The notes under the pieces: generated by a model | Told to the model about the DNA's origin: nothing | The model's database searches: none | Seen by the model: only the letters and a program-made list of their open reading frames with translations | Source: Vibrio sp. 99-8-1 | GTDB taxonomy: Bacteria > Pseudomonadota > Gammaproteobacteria > Enterobacterales > Vibrionaceae | NCBI RefSeq assembly: GCF_013114595.1 | Contig: NZ_VTXE01000042.1 | Span: 1-38,861, forward strand | Direction: 5' to 3' | DNA length: 38,861 bases | In this document: positions 16,402-24,999 of the stretch, piece after piece | Layout of the letters: every line of letters starts with the position of its first letter | Numbering within the stretch: the stretch's first letter is position 1 | Program-made: the position numbers and the translations under genes

Positions 16402-17973
16402 ATGGTTGAGAAACTAACAGCAGAACAAGCAGCAGAATGGATTAGTGATAATGATGCCGTTATGTTTGGTGGATTTATTGGCAGTGTTGTACCAGAAGCG
16501 ATAGAAAGGGCGATTGGTGAACGCTATGACAACAGTGCCTCCCCTAAAGGGTTAACCTTGGTCTTTGCTGCAGGACAAGGTGACGGAAAGGATAGAGCTC
16601 TTAACCATATAGCAAAGCGAGGCTTAGTGAGCCGTGTAATAGGCGGTCATTGGGGGCTTGTCCCAAAACTTCAGCAAATGGCGATCGAGGAACAGATCCA
16701 AGGTTACAACTTACCTCAAGGAATTATCTCCCATCTATTACGAGATACTGCCGCGGGAAAAATCGGCACTTTTAGTAAGGTAGGATTAGATACATTTGTT
16801 GACCCAACACTGGAGGGGGGAAGAATAAATGCTGTTACCACTGAAGAGTGGGTTCAACGGATAGAGTTGTTTGGAGAACCTCACCTATTTTATAAAAAGT
16901 TACCCGTAGATATCGCCATCTTGAGGGGCACCACCGCAGACGAGTTTGGCAATATCACCATGGAAGATGAGTGCCTTATCGTCGAAAGCCTAGCCGCTGC
17001 TCAAGCCGCCAAAAATAATGGTGGTCGAGTTATTGTTCAAGTTAAGCAAATGGTCAAAGGCTATAGATTGGATCCTCATGCTGTTAAAATTCCCGCTATA
17101 TTTGTCGACGCTGTTGTCGTATGCGGTAATGAAAAAGAGCATATGCAAACATTCGCTAGCCAAATGAATCCGGCTTTTGTTGGTCGCCTTAGCGATCTCC
17201 CTCCCTTGCCATGTGATACAGAAAATACGCCACTGGATGCGAAAACGATCATCGCTCGTCGTGCAGCGATGGAGCTGCAACAAGGAGCGATTCTTAACCT
17301 TGGTATTGGTGTGCCTGAATATATTGCTCAAGTAGCAAAACAGGCGGGGGTAATCGATCAGTTTACGCTTACGGTAGAGCCTGGAGCGGTGGGTGGTTTT
17401 CCTGCCAGTGGTTTAGATTTTGGTGCGTCATCTTATCCTGATGCCATTATCAGCCAAGATCAAATGTTCGATTTTTATGATGGTGGTGGCATCGATCAAG
17501 CCTTCCTTGGTTTGGCACAATGCGATGGAAATGGAGACATTAATGTTTCTCGCTTTGGCAATAAAATTGCTGGGTGTGGTGGTTTTATCAATATTACACA
17601 AAATGCCAAACGGCTGTTTTTTTGCGGCACTTTTACCGCACAAGGATTGAAAATAAAAGTTACTAATAATGAGCTGGTTATCGAACAAGAAGGCAGAAAG
17701 AGAAAGTTCCTTTCACAGGTTCAACAAATCACATTTAGTGCTAAGCAGGCGAAACGTCAGCAGAAACCGGTACTTTATATTACGGAGAGAGCCATTTTTT
17801 CGTTGCAACCTGAAGGGCTTATGCTGGAAGAGATTGCACCCGGTGTTGATATAGAGAGAGATATCGTTGCTCATATGGAGTTTGTTCCTAGTCAGCGTAA
17901 CCCTATGAAAATAATGGATAGTTTTATATTTGAGCAGACATTTTTATTAAGGACAAAAAATGATAGAGAATAA
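16402..17973 (+). CDS. Acyl-CoA:acetate/3-ketoacid CoA-transferase (YdiF family)
   Basis: This enzyme moves CoA between a donor acyl-CoA and a free carboxylic acid. It is a single-chain family I transferase with fused alpha and beta halves, resembling E. coli YdiF along its whole length (GHWG near the N-terminal glycine loop, NLPQGIISHLLRD, DTFVDPTLEGG, RRAAMELQQGAILNLGIG, QMFDFYDGGGIDQAFL). The catalytic glutamate is Glu326 in TLTVEPGAVGG, where YdiF has TVETGPIGG. The start at 16402 gives 523 residues beginning MVEKLTAEQA; an ATG at 16357 would add 15 residues, and neither has a good ribosome site. Family members act on acetate, acetoacetate, propionate, butyrate and other short acids. The SDR gene overlaps its end by 14 bases, so both probably process one substrate. 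Confidence 0.85.
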   Translation: MVEKLTAEQAAEWISDNDAVMFGGFIGSVVPEAIERAIGERYDNSASPKGLTLVFAAGQGDGKDRALNHIAKRGLVSRVIGGHWGLVPKLQQMAIEEQIQGYNLPQGIISHLLRDTAAGKIGTFSKVGLDTFVDPTLEGGRINAVTTEEWVQRIELFGEPHLFYKKLPVDIAILRGTTADEFGNITMEDECLIVESLAAAQAAKNNGGRVIVQVKQMVKGYRLDPHAVKIPAIFVDAVVVCGNEKEHMQTFASQMNPAFVGRLSDLPPLPCDTENTPLDAKTIIARRAAMELQQGAILNLGIGVPEYIAQVAKQAGVIDQFTLTVEPGAVGGFPASGLDFGASSYPDAIISQDQMFDFYDGGGIDQAFLGLAQCDGNGDINVSRFGNKIAGCGGFINITQNAKRLFFCGTFTAQGLKIKVTNNELVIEQEGRKRKFLSQVQQITFSAKQAKRQQKPVLYITERAIFSLQPEGLMLEEIAPGVDIERDIVAHMEFVPSQRNPMKIMDSFIFEQTFLLRTKNDRE

Positions 17974-18676
17974 AGTGGCGTTAGTCACAGGAGCGGCAAG
18001 AGGAATTGGAGCCTCAATTTGTGATCAACTGCTGGATGATGGGTTCTATGTTATCGGCGTCGATATAGAACCGATAGATCGTCAACAGAGTTGCTTTTCT
18101 CATTATCAGATTGATTTGACCAATAAAGAGCACGTTGCTGATGTGATCAGTAAGATCGTTTCTTTGCAAGGTCGGTTGGATGTACTGGTCAATAACGCTG
18201 GTATTACTCGAGATGCACTGCTGGCGGATATGCAAGAGCAGCAATGGGATAGTGTGTTGGATATCAATTTAAAAGCGGTATTTTTGTTAACTCAACAGGT
18301 ACTGCCAATAATGTTAGATCAGCAACAGGGCAGCATCATTAATATTGCATCGATTGTTGCTACAGACGGCAATATTGGACAGAGCAATTATGCCGCTAGC
18401 AAAGGTGGAGTGATTGCTATGAGTAAAGGCTGGGCAAAAGAGTTTGCTCGTAAAGGGGCTCAAATTAGAGTGAACTGTGTTGCTCCCGGGTTTATTGAAA
18501 CGGAAATGACAGAAATGTTACCGAAAAAGGTGGTGGCCATGATGGAAGAGAAAACACCATTAGGAAGAATGGGTAAAGCAGAAGAGATTGCTGATGGCGT
18601 GGCGTTTTTAGCGTCAGATAAGAGCCGGTTTATAACCGGGCAAACATTAAAGATTGATGGTGGCTTGGTATTATAA
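17960..18676 (+). CDS. SDR-family dehydrogenase, FabG/PhaB-like
   Basis: A 238-residue classical short-chain dehydrogenase. The nucleotide-binding TGAARGIG is at 10-17, NNAG at about 76-79, the catalytic Ser in IINIASIV (about 132), and YAASK with catalytic Tyr and Lys (about 145-149). The C-terminal half has RVNCVAPGFIETEMT and ends KIDGGLVL. It most resembles 3-oxoacyl-ACP or acetoacetyl-CoA reductases. As part of a catabolic pair with the CoA-transferase it may instead oxidise a 3-hydroxyacyl-CoA, or reduce a 3-ketoacyl-CoA; sequence does not decide. The ATG at 17960 has AAGGAC before it and lies inside the CoA-transferase end. Confidence 0.85.
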   Translation: MIENKVALVTGAARGIGASICDQLLDDGFYVIGVDIEPIDRQQSCFSHYQIDLTNKEHVADVISKIVSLQGRLDVLVNNAGITRDALLADMQEQQWDSVLDINLKAVFLLTQQVLPIMLDQQQGSIINIASIVATDGNIGQSNYAASKGGVIAMSKGWAKEFARKGAQIRVNCVAPGFIETEMTEMLPKKVVAMMEEKTPLGRMGKAEEIADGVAFLASDKSRFITGQTLKIDGGLVL

Positions 18677-18713
18677 ATTATCGATTGAACAAGCGGCGTG
18701 TTGAGCTTGAAAA

Positions 18714-18742
18714 AAGGTTACCAGACAAAGTCTGGCAACCTT
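18714..18742 (-). terminator. Terminator of the TRAP transporter operon
   Basis: AAGGTTACCAGAC and GTCTGGCAACCTT pair (13 positions, one A-C mismatch) around AAA. The T-run follows on the minus strand, so it terminates dctPQM. On the plus strand it may weakly end the SDR transcript, which has no other hairpin. Confidence 0.8.
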
Positions 18743-18771
18743 AGATATAGCTACTTTGCCTGATTTACGGG

Positions 18772-20157
18772 CTATCCGTATGCCACACTTGGGAACCAAA
18801 GTACCAATTGAGGCCAAGTGACTAAGCAAGTTAAAGCCACAAGCTGGATAATAATAAATGGAATGACCCCTTTATAGATATCCTTGAGCGTTACTCCGTC
18901 TGGACAGACGCCTTTTAAGTAAAACAGAGCAAAACCTACCGGAGGAGTTAGAAAACTGGTTTGCAAAGCCATTGCTACTAGCATAACGAACCATACTAAA
19001 CTCGGGTTATCGACGACACCATGTCCATCCAGTTCAATACCGAGGCTTGAGATAACCGGTGCTAACAGAGGCAATGCGATTAAGGTAATTTCTATCCAGT
19101 CCAAAAAGAAACCGAGTAAGAAAACAATAAATAGGATGAAAGCGATGATACCGTAGGGACCAAATGGTAACCCACTTAAAAACGACTCAATTAACTCATC
19201 TCCGCCTAATTCTCGGAGAACAAGCGCAAAACAAGATGCTCCTAAGAAAATCATAAAAATATAGGCGGTAGTGCCATATGAGGAGAGCAGAACCTCCTTA
19301 ATTACTTTTAGGTTTAATTTTCGATTGTAAGCGGCAAGCATCGTCGCTCCAAACGCCCCTATTCCCGACGCTTCCGTTGGGGTTGCGATGCCAGCGAATA
19401 TGGAACCAAGTACCACGACAATTAAGACAACGGTAGGCGTAATATCTTTGAATACTTGCAAGATAATCGACCAGTCGACAGGTTGAACATTTTCAGGGAT
19501 TGGCGCTTTACTTGGATTTAACTTACCAACAATCAAAATGTAACTAATATAGAGAGAACCTAGTAATAACCCCGGAATGATGGCCCCCATAAAGAGGTCC
19601 CCAACAGAGAGACCAAGTTGATCGGCCATAATAACCAGCATGATCGAAGGAGGAAGTAGAATACCTAGCGTACCTGCGGATGCCACGGTTCCAAGAGCCA
19701 GAGGCAGGTGGTAACCCTGTCTCATCATACTGGGTAGTGACATAACGGTGAGCAACACTACCGATGCTCCAATAATTCCTGTGGATGCGGCAAGTATAAT
19801 TCCGATAGCCATAACAGTGATCGCTAGCCCGCCATGCACTTTGCCAAACAGTTTCTGCATAGAAACCATGAGTTTTTCTGCTATGCCGGATTTATCGAGC
19901 ATATTCCCCATAAAGATAAACATAGGCAGAGCAACCAAAATCCAGTTATCCATGATTTTGTAAATACGGTTTACAACTAATCCTAGGCTGGTGTAATCCA
20001 AACCCGTAAAGGTATCGAGATAAATATCGGCGAAATAGCCAACTCCCGCAAAAATAACACCAATACCTCCTAATATGTAGGCTACGGGAATACCAGTAAA
20101 TAACAGTAAAATAAATGAGCCAAACATGGCGACAACAATCCACTCATTAGCTTCCAT
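18772..20157 (-). CDS. TRAP transporter large permease subunit (DctM family)
   Basis: This is the 461-residue large membrane subunit that carries out sodium-coupled uptake of an organic acid delivered by the binding protein. About 11-13 hydrophobic segments are visible from residue 6 to the end, with typical DctM patches such as ALPMFIFMGNMLDKSGIAEKLM, GGLAITVMAIGIILAASTGIIGASVVLL and LGILLPPSIMLVIMADQLGLSVGDLFMGAIIPGLLLG, and a C-terminal SFLTPPVGFALFYLKG. It overlaps the small subunit gene by 11 bases, with AAGGAG before its ATG. At 461 residues it is longer than the roughly 425 of DctM itself; the extra length appears to sit in loops such as residues 220-240. Confidence 0.92.
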   Translation of the reverse strand: MEANEWIVVAMFGSFILLLFTGIPVAYILGGIGVIFAGVGYFADIYLDTFTGLDYTSLGLVVNRIYKIMDNWILVALPMFIFMGNMLDKSGIAEKLMVSMQKLFGKVHGGLAITVMAIGIILAASTGIIGASVVLLTVMSLPSMMRQGYHLPLALGTVASAGTLGILLPPSIMLVIMADQLGLSVGDLFMGAIIPGLLLGSLYISYILIVGKLNPSKAPIPENVQPVDWSIILQVFKDITPTVVLIVVVLGSIFAGIATPTEASGIGAFGATMLAAYNRKLNLKVIKEVLLSSYGTTAYIFMIFLGASCFALVLRELGGDELIESFLSGLPFGPYGIIAFILFIVFLLGFFLDWIEITLIALPLLAPVISSLGIELDGHGVVDNPSLVWFVMLVAMALQTSFLTPPVGFALFYLKGVCPDGVTLKDIYKGVIPFIIIQLVALTCLVTWPQLVLWFPSVAYG

Positions 20158-20683
20158 GTCGCTCTCCTTTATGTAATATATTTATGGTTCGTAATACTCT
20201 GGCTATTAACGATAAAAACAGTAGAGCAAAGCTTAATGGGATGACGCTTTTGATCATCCAGCGAAAGGGGAGTCCCGATGGGGATGATGAACTTTCATTT
20301 ACTCGCCACGACTCATAGGCAAAATCGTAGGAGTGCAGAATAACGACAATCACAAATGGCATCGCAAAAAACAGCATGCCAATGAGATCAAAAAAGGCTT
20401 TTTTGCGTTCGCTAAAATTATGATAAAAAATGTCAACGCGAACATGAAGATTCGTTACTTGAGCATAAGCTGTTCCGAACATAACGGCAGTGGCGTATAA
20501 GTGCCATTGCAACTCTTCTAAAGCGATTTGCCCATTAGAGAACACTTTACGCAGAACAACTTGAATAATAATAACGGCAATTAACAGCAAGTTTGTCCAC
20601 GCGATATATTTGCTGATGGCAGTGATGCCGTTTTCTAAGTGGATATATATTGGCACTGAGGAGGGGTATTTAACCTGGCTCAT
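20147..20683 (-). CDS. TRAP transporter small permease subunit (DctQ family)
   Basis: This is the 178-residue small membrane subunit of the TRAP system. Four hydrophobic segments are visible at about 30-48, 65-80, 105-125 and 147-165. The DctQ-like feature EELQWHLYATAVMFGTAYAQVTNLHVRVDIFY lies between TM1 and TM2. It starts at 20683 with AGGAGG 4-5 bases upstream. Its place between the binding protein and the large permease is the standard P-Q-M order. Confidence 0.9.
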   Translation of the reverse strand: MSQVKYPSSVPIYIHLENGITAISKYIAWTNLLLIAVIIIQVVLRKVFSNGQIALEELQWHLYATAVMFGTAYAQVTNLHVRVDIFYHNFSERKKAFFDLIGMLFFAMPFVIVVILHSYDFAYESWRVNESSSSPSGLPFRWMIKSVIPLSFALLFLSLIARVLRTINILHKGERHGS

Positions 20684-20736
20684 GTGACCTCCTAAATAAA
20701 TCAGCCAGCCATAATTGACTGGCTAGGCAGGGTAGA

Positions 20737-21804
20737 TTACTTGTTGCTAGAACGTGGCAGGAATGCGTTGGCTTCCCAAAGGGCATAACCTTTGCGGAAT
20801 TCACTTAGGTCTTGCCACACTTTGTTGAAGAATGGGTCTGCTTTCTGTTTTTCATCGACAACTTCTAACCATGTGGTTTCGAATAGCGATAACATTTCAT
20901 CGTTCCAGTAGCGTATTTCAACACCGTTATCTTTGGCTTTTTGCATGGCGCTGAACTGCATCGCTTCACCTTCCGCGATAGAGTAGGTCATGGTCGCCAT
21001 ACAAGTGGTTTCAATCGCCGATTTTTGTGTTTTATCCATCTTCTTCCATGTGTCCTTATTAATTAATAATTCAAACACAGTGGATTGCTGGTGCCAGCCT
21101 GGGAAGTAGTTATATTTCACAATCTTATGGAAGCCTAAGCGCTGATCAATGGCAGGTTGTGAGAACTCAGATGCATCGATGGCGCCTTTTTCAAGAGCAC
21201 CAAATATCTCACCTCCCGGTAACTGAACAGTACCGACCCCAAGTTTCTCCATAACAGATGCACCAAGACCGAAGAAGCGCATGTTTAACCCTTTTAGATC
21301 TTCTGGTTTTTCAATCGGCTTCTTGAACCAACCCGAAGTTTCTGGTGAGATAATCGCACAAGGTAGAACTTTGACGTTATACCCACCTTGATCATACATT
21401 TCTTGATAGAGCTTTAAGCCATTTCCGAAGTAGAGCCATGCCATATACTCACCAGCTTCAGGGCCAAAAGGGACAGCAGAAAAGAGTGCTGAAGCAGGAA
21501 GTTTGCCTTGCCAGTAGCCCGCAGTGGAGTAGCCTGAGTTGACTTTGCCTGTGGATACGGCATCAAGGATCTCGGTTGGATTAACCAGTTTTCCTGGTTC
21601 GTATATCTTCATTTTGATGGTGCCACCGGACATTGCCGTAATATGTTCGGAGTACCATTTTATCGGTGTACCAAGTGCAGGAAGGTGTGTACCGAAAGCA
21701 ACAGGGGTTTTTAACAAGATTTTGCTGGCAGCATTTGCACTGGTGCTAAATCCGACCATTGCACTTGCAATCGCGGTTGCTAAGATAACTTTCTTAAAAT
21801 TCAT
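20737..21804 (-). CDS. TRAP transporter solute-binding protein (DctP/TakP-like)
   Basis: This periplasmic binding protein captures the transported acid. From the ATG at 21804 (AAGGAG 6 bases upstream) it has 355 residues; an ATG at 21840 would spoil the signal peptide. A signal peptide MNFKKVILATAIASAMVGFS... ends SANA before ASKILL. The mature protein has GTHLPALG near the N-terminus, AISPETSGWFKKPI(E)KPEDLKGLNMRFFGLGA in the middle hinge region and YNYFPGWHQQSTVFELLIN. The FPGWHQ-type segment reminds me of TakP, which binds 2-oxoacids, more than of classical DctP, so a 2-oxo, hydroxy or other monocarboxylate is plausible. First gene of the operon. Confidence 0.88.
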   Translation of the reverse strand: MNFKKVILATAIASAMVGFSTSANAASKILLKTPVAFGTHLPALGTPIKWYSEHITAMSGGTIKMKIYEPGKLVNPTEILDAVSTGKVNSGYSTAGYWQGKLPASALFSAVPFGPEAGEYMAWLYFGNGLKLYQEMYDQGGYNVKVLPCAIISPETSGWFKKPIEKPEDLKGLNMRFFGLGASVMEKLGVGTVQLPGGEIFGALEKGAIDASEFSQPAIDQRLGFHKIVKYNYFPGWHQQSTVFELLINKDTWKKMDKTQKSAIETTCMATMTYSIAEGEAMQFSAMQKAKDNGVEIRYWNDEMLSLFETTWLEVVDEKQKADPFFNKVWQDLSEFRKGYALWEANAFLPRSSNK

Positions 21805-21873
21805 TGTATTCTCCTTGTAGGGAAGAGATCCTTGTCTCATGGTTGTAAATGTAAACGCTGAGTTGTCTTATTT

Positions 21874-21888
21874 GTTAATGATGTTAAC
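21874..21888. promoter_or_regulatory. Dyad in the TRAP/sensor-kinase divergent region
   Basis: GTTAATGATGTTAAC is an inverted repeat (GTTAA and TTAAC around 5 bases), 70 bases before the TRAP binding-protein gene. Looser arms TGTAAATGTAAAC (21844-21856) and GTTACATTTGT lie on either side. The 257-bp divergent gap is the obvious place for the response regulator or LysR protein to act, but no site can be assigned to either. Confidence 0.35.
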
Positions 21889-22061
21889 GTCGTGTTACAT
21901 TTGTGATTAGTTTAGAATGGAATCTCATCTGGAACTATTGGGAGAATTGCGCAAATTTTATCGGTAAAAGTGCGCTATTTTTTTCAGTGATTCAGTAATA
22001 CTACGTAGACTTTTTAACGCTAGTCTATATTTTTCAATGAACTCTTTAAGTGGTGATGTAA

Positions 22062-23447
22062 ATGGGGTTTATTAACTATAGAAAGCTATCCATCAATATT
22101 ATTTTACTTTCAATTGTCCCTCTGGTTCTGGTGGTGACGATTGTTGCTACTTTGCTTTTTGGCCAAGCAAAAACCTTAGTGGAAGATGAAGTTAAACTCA
22201 CCAGAAACAACATTGTGTTGGCGAAAAAACAAGAGTTAAAACAGTATGTTGAGTTAGCGGTGAAAAGTATTGAACCTTACTATTTAGACTCCCAGTTATC
22301 AGAGCTGGACGCTAAGGAGAAAGTGGCGCAGATACTCAGTAGATTAACATACGGCAGTGATGGTTATTTCTTTGCTTATACTTGGCAAGGAGAAGCTTTG
22401 GTGCTTCCATATCAACAGGATCGAATCGGTAAGAACTGGTGGTTGGTGGAAGATGTTCAAGGTAAAAAACTGCTACAAGAGCTAATCTCCGTTGCGAAGC
22501 AGGGTGGGGGGTTTGTGGACTATTTGTGGCATAAACCTTCAAGACAAGAACCACTCCCTAAGCTGAGTTATGCCGTCTCTCTGGATAAATGGCAATGGAT
22601 GATAGGAACCGGTGTCTACCTCGATGATGTAGAAAACCAAGTGGCTCATATGCAAAATGGCTTTGATAAAAATATTGGAAAAAGTGCTGCGGTACTCTTT
22701 TTAGTTGTTTTTATCGCGGTATCGCTTATTGCTGCACTGGGTGCATCCTTGAATCTAAACGTGAGAAAACTCGCTAATGAGCAGCTAACTTTATTGAATC
22801 AGCAAATTATTGATTCTCAAGAAAATGAACGAAAGCGAGTCTCTAGAGAGTTGCATGATGGGGTAAATCAGTTATTGGTTGCCGCCAAATATCGATTAGA
22901 GAATGTTAATCGTGAGAAGAACCTTGCTAAAAAAGAGGGGGAGCTGGAAGCGAGTAAGCAGGCCATGGATCATGCGATTATAGAGTTGCGCAGGATATCA
23001 AGAGATCTTCGCCCTCCACAGCTTGATGATTTAGGTCTGGTTGCCGGAATCGAAACCTATGTAAATGAGTTGCGTGATAGAACCGAACTAGAACTGATTT
23101 TTGAACATGATATTGATGATCTCTCTTTGCTTCCTGATGTAGAGACGACTCTCTACCGCGTGGTGCAAGAGTCGCTGCATAATGTAGAAAAACATGCTGA
23201 GGCGCAAGGTGTAGATATTGTGTTACAGAAAGAGGGTAAATACCTTCTTCTTACCATCAGTGATGATGGTAAAGGCTTTTCTCGTGGAAAACTGTTACAA
23301 AAGAAAAGCAATAACCCTATGCTAGAACATATGGGGCTAGAGAATATGAAAGAACGAATTCAAGCCATTGGTGGTGACTTTAAAGTGACCAGTGATGCCG
23401 CTCAGGGAACGGAAGTAAGAGTTAGCTTACGAATGGAGTTTATATGA
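22062..23447 (+). CDS. Cache-domain sensor histidine kinase (HisKA_3, NarX/DegS type)
   Basis: A 461-residue membrane sensor. TM1 is at about 13-34; a periplasmic single-Cache domain at about 40-195 shows the sCache_2 pattern (GSDGYFFAYTWQGEALVLPYQ, then IGKNWW, GGGFVDYLWHKP, WQWMIGTGVYLDD); TM2 is at about 208-230. The cytoplasmic part has the HisKA_3 phospho-acceptor His265 in RKRVSRELHDGVNQ, an N box at LHNVEKH (Asn374), and G boxes DDGKGF (401-406) and GLENMKERI. Cache_2 sensors typically bind small carboxylates or similar metabolites. The gene is divergent from the TRAP operon and its stop overlaps the response regulator (ATGA), so it very likely senses the imported compound or a relative. 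Confidence 0.92.
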   Translation: MGFINYRKLSINIILLSIVPLVLVVTIVATLLFGQAKTLVEDEVKLTRNNIVLAKKQELKQYVELAVKSIEPYYLDSQLSELDAKEKVAQILSRLTYGSDGYFFAYTWQGEALVLPYQQDRIGKNWWLVEDVQGKKLLQELISVAKQGGGFVDYLWHKPSRQEPLPKLSYAVSLDKWQWMIGTGVYLDDVENQVAHMQNGFDKNIGKSAAVLFLVVFIAVSLIAALGASLNLNVRKLANEQLTLLNQQIIDSQENERKRVSRELHDGVNQLLVAAKYRLENVNREKNLAKKEGELEASKQAMDHAIIELRRISRDLRPPQLDDLGLVAGIETYVNELRDRTELELIFEHDIDDLSLLPDVETTLYRVVQESLHNVEKHAEAQGVDIVLQKEGKYLLLTISDDGKGFSRGKLLQKKSNNPMLEHMGLENMKERIQAIGGDFKVTSDAAQGTEVRVSLRMEFI

Positions 23448-24079
23448 TTAAGCTGGTATTGGCCGACGACCATCGATTGATGCAAGATGGGTTAAAGTCT
23501 CGATTAGAGAGAGAAGATAACCTCACCATCATTCGTTGTGTTGGCACTGGGAGTGAGGCGTTAACAGCGACTCGTGATTTGGCTCCTGATGTATTGTTGT
23601 TGGATATTAATATGCCAGACCTTAATGGGATTGAGGTACTGGAGCAGCTACAGAAAGAACAATCTACAGTCGCTGTCATCATGCTCTCTATGCATGACAC
23701 CAAAGAGTATGTCGTGAGATCGATTAAAGCGGGAGCAAAAGGCTATGTCTTAAAAGATGTCGGCTCTGATGATCTTGTTACCGCAATCAATCAGGTGGCT
23801 CAGGGGCACTCATATTTAAGTCCTCAAGCCTCAGATAAATTATTAGAACAATTTAATGAAAAGCCTGAGCCCAAAGACAATACTTTGTCAAAAAGAGAGT
23901 TAGATGTACTGCAAGCGATAGTGAGTGGTGCGGGCAACAAAGAGATAGCAGAAACCTTGTGCATTAGTGTTCGAACCGTGGAAACTCATCGACTAAGAAT
24001 TAAAAAGAAGTTAGGAGCTACATCGACAGCAGGGCTAGTGATGATCGCGTTAGAGAAAGGACTGGTTGAGAGAGGATGA
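23444..24079 (+). CDS. NarL/FixJ-family response regulator
   Basis: A 211-residue two-domain regulator. The receiver domain (1-120) has the acidic pair DD at 8-9, the phospho-acceptor Asp54 in LLLDINMPD, Ser82 in IMLSMHD and Lys104 in YVLKD. A LuxR-type helix-turn-helix spans about 147-205 (LSKRELDVLQAIVSGAGNKEIAETLCISVRTVETHRLRIKKKLG). This class partners with HisKA_3 kinases, matching the gene upstream. It overlaps the kinase by 4 bases and the LysR gene by 4 bases. Likely targets are the divergent TRAP operon and perhaps the CoA-transferase/SDR operon. Confidence 0.93.
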   Translation: MIKLVLADDHRLMQDGLKSRLEREDNLTIIRCVGTGSEALTATRDLAPDVLLLDINMPDLNGIEVLEQLQKEQSTVAVIMLSMHDTKEYVVRSIKAGAKGYVLKDVGSDDLVTAINQVAQGHSYLSPQASDKLLEQFNEKPEPKDNTLSKRELDVLQAIVSGAGNKEIAETLCISVRTVETHRLRIKKKLGATSTAGLVMIALEKGLVERG

Positions 24080-24999
24080 GTCTTCATTACTTAAGCAGTA
24101 GACAGCCAATTATTGATAAGATGGTGTTTTTCTGTGCAGTTTTAGATGCAGGCTCTTTTCGTGAAGCCGCGAGTAAGCAAGGGATCTCTCCTGCGGCAGG
24201 CAGTCGCTGGGTGAAAGAGTTGGAAGAGGTGCTGAATATAGAGTTAATAAAAAGAAGCACACGACAACTTACCCCTACGCAAGCAGGGCAACTGCTTTAT
24301 CAACGCCTCTCTCATATACTTCCTGAAATTAATGCCACGATAGAAGAAGTTCAGAATTTGGCTGAACTTCAGCAAGGTGAAATTCGAATCTCTTCAACCC
24401 CTTTGTTTGCAAGACAGTATCTCAGCAAAATAATTTCCGAATACATGTTGTTACATCCTAAAGTCGACTTTAAGGTGTTTATTGAAGCGGGTGATTTTGA
24501 CCCACTAACCATTGATTTTGCATTTCGTGCAGAAGCAACATATATAGGAGAAACGCCGCAAGACTCGTTGTTAGTACGTAGAAAGCTATTGAGTGAGCCA
24601 CTCTATTTATGTGCCTCTCCCCGTTATCTGGAAAAAATGCCTCCTCCTCAGCATCCAGAAGAGCTTATGCAACATCGCTGCTTATACGCTAGAACGTTGT
24701 TGGGTGGTAATCGCTGGGGATTTAGCCTCAACAATATAGCCACAGTGGTTGAAATTAAAGATGCTCTCGAGTGTGACAATAGTGAAATGCTATGTGATTT
24801 GGCACTGCAAGGGGCTGGGATTGCTTATCTACCTCATTCCGTTATACATCATCATTTACAGCAAAAACAGTTGATTAATGTCATGTCGGATTATCAATGT
24901 GCAAACTTTGATATCTATATGTACTTTCGACCAAGACACCCTATGCCAGAGCGGTGTGCTCAGTTTAAGCAGTACCTTATTGATGCATTAAATAAGTAG
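24076..24999 (+). CDS. LysR-family transcriptional regulator
   Basis: A 307-residue LysR regulator. The winged helix-turn-helix covers about 12-72 (VFFCAVLDAGSFREAASKQGISPAAGSRWVKELEEVLNIELIKRSTRQLTPTQAG), and the effector-binding domain follows from about 95 (GEIRISSTPLFARQYLSKII). It is of the CrgA/AaeR-like type. Its ATG lies inside the response-regulator stop (ATGA), so a two-component pair and a LysR regulator are made from one coupled mRNA. The regulator may sense the intracellular acid or its CoA ester while the kinase senses the outside. Confidence 0.88.
   Translation: MSLHYLSSRQPIIDKMVFFCAVLDAGSFREAASKQGISPAAGSRWVKELEEVLNIELIKRSTRQLTPTQAGQLLYQRLSHILPEINATIEEVQNLAELQQGEIRISSTPLFARQYLSKIISEYMLLHPKVDFKVFIEAGDFDPLTIDFAFRAEATYIGETPQDSLLVRRKLLSEPLYLCASPRYLEKMPPPQHPEELMQHRCLYARTLLGGNRWGFSLNNIATVVEIKDALECDNSEMLCDLALQGAGIAYLPHSVIHHHLQQKQLINVMSDYQCANFDIYMYFRPRHPMPERCAQFKQYLIDALNK

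Noticed and set aside
21841..22061. CRP site at the TGTGATTAG segment before the sensor kinase
   Set aside because: Only one half-site (TGTGA) is present; the second half does not match TCACA.
22062..22800. Sensor protein as a chemoreceptor
   Set aside because: The Cache domain would fit a methyl-accepting protein, but the C-terminal half has clear HisKA_3 and ATPase boxes and no receptor signalling hairpin.
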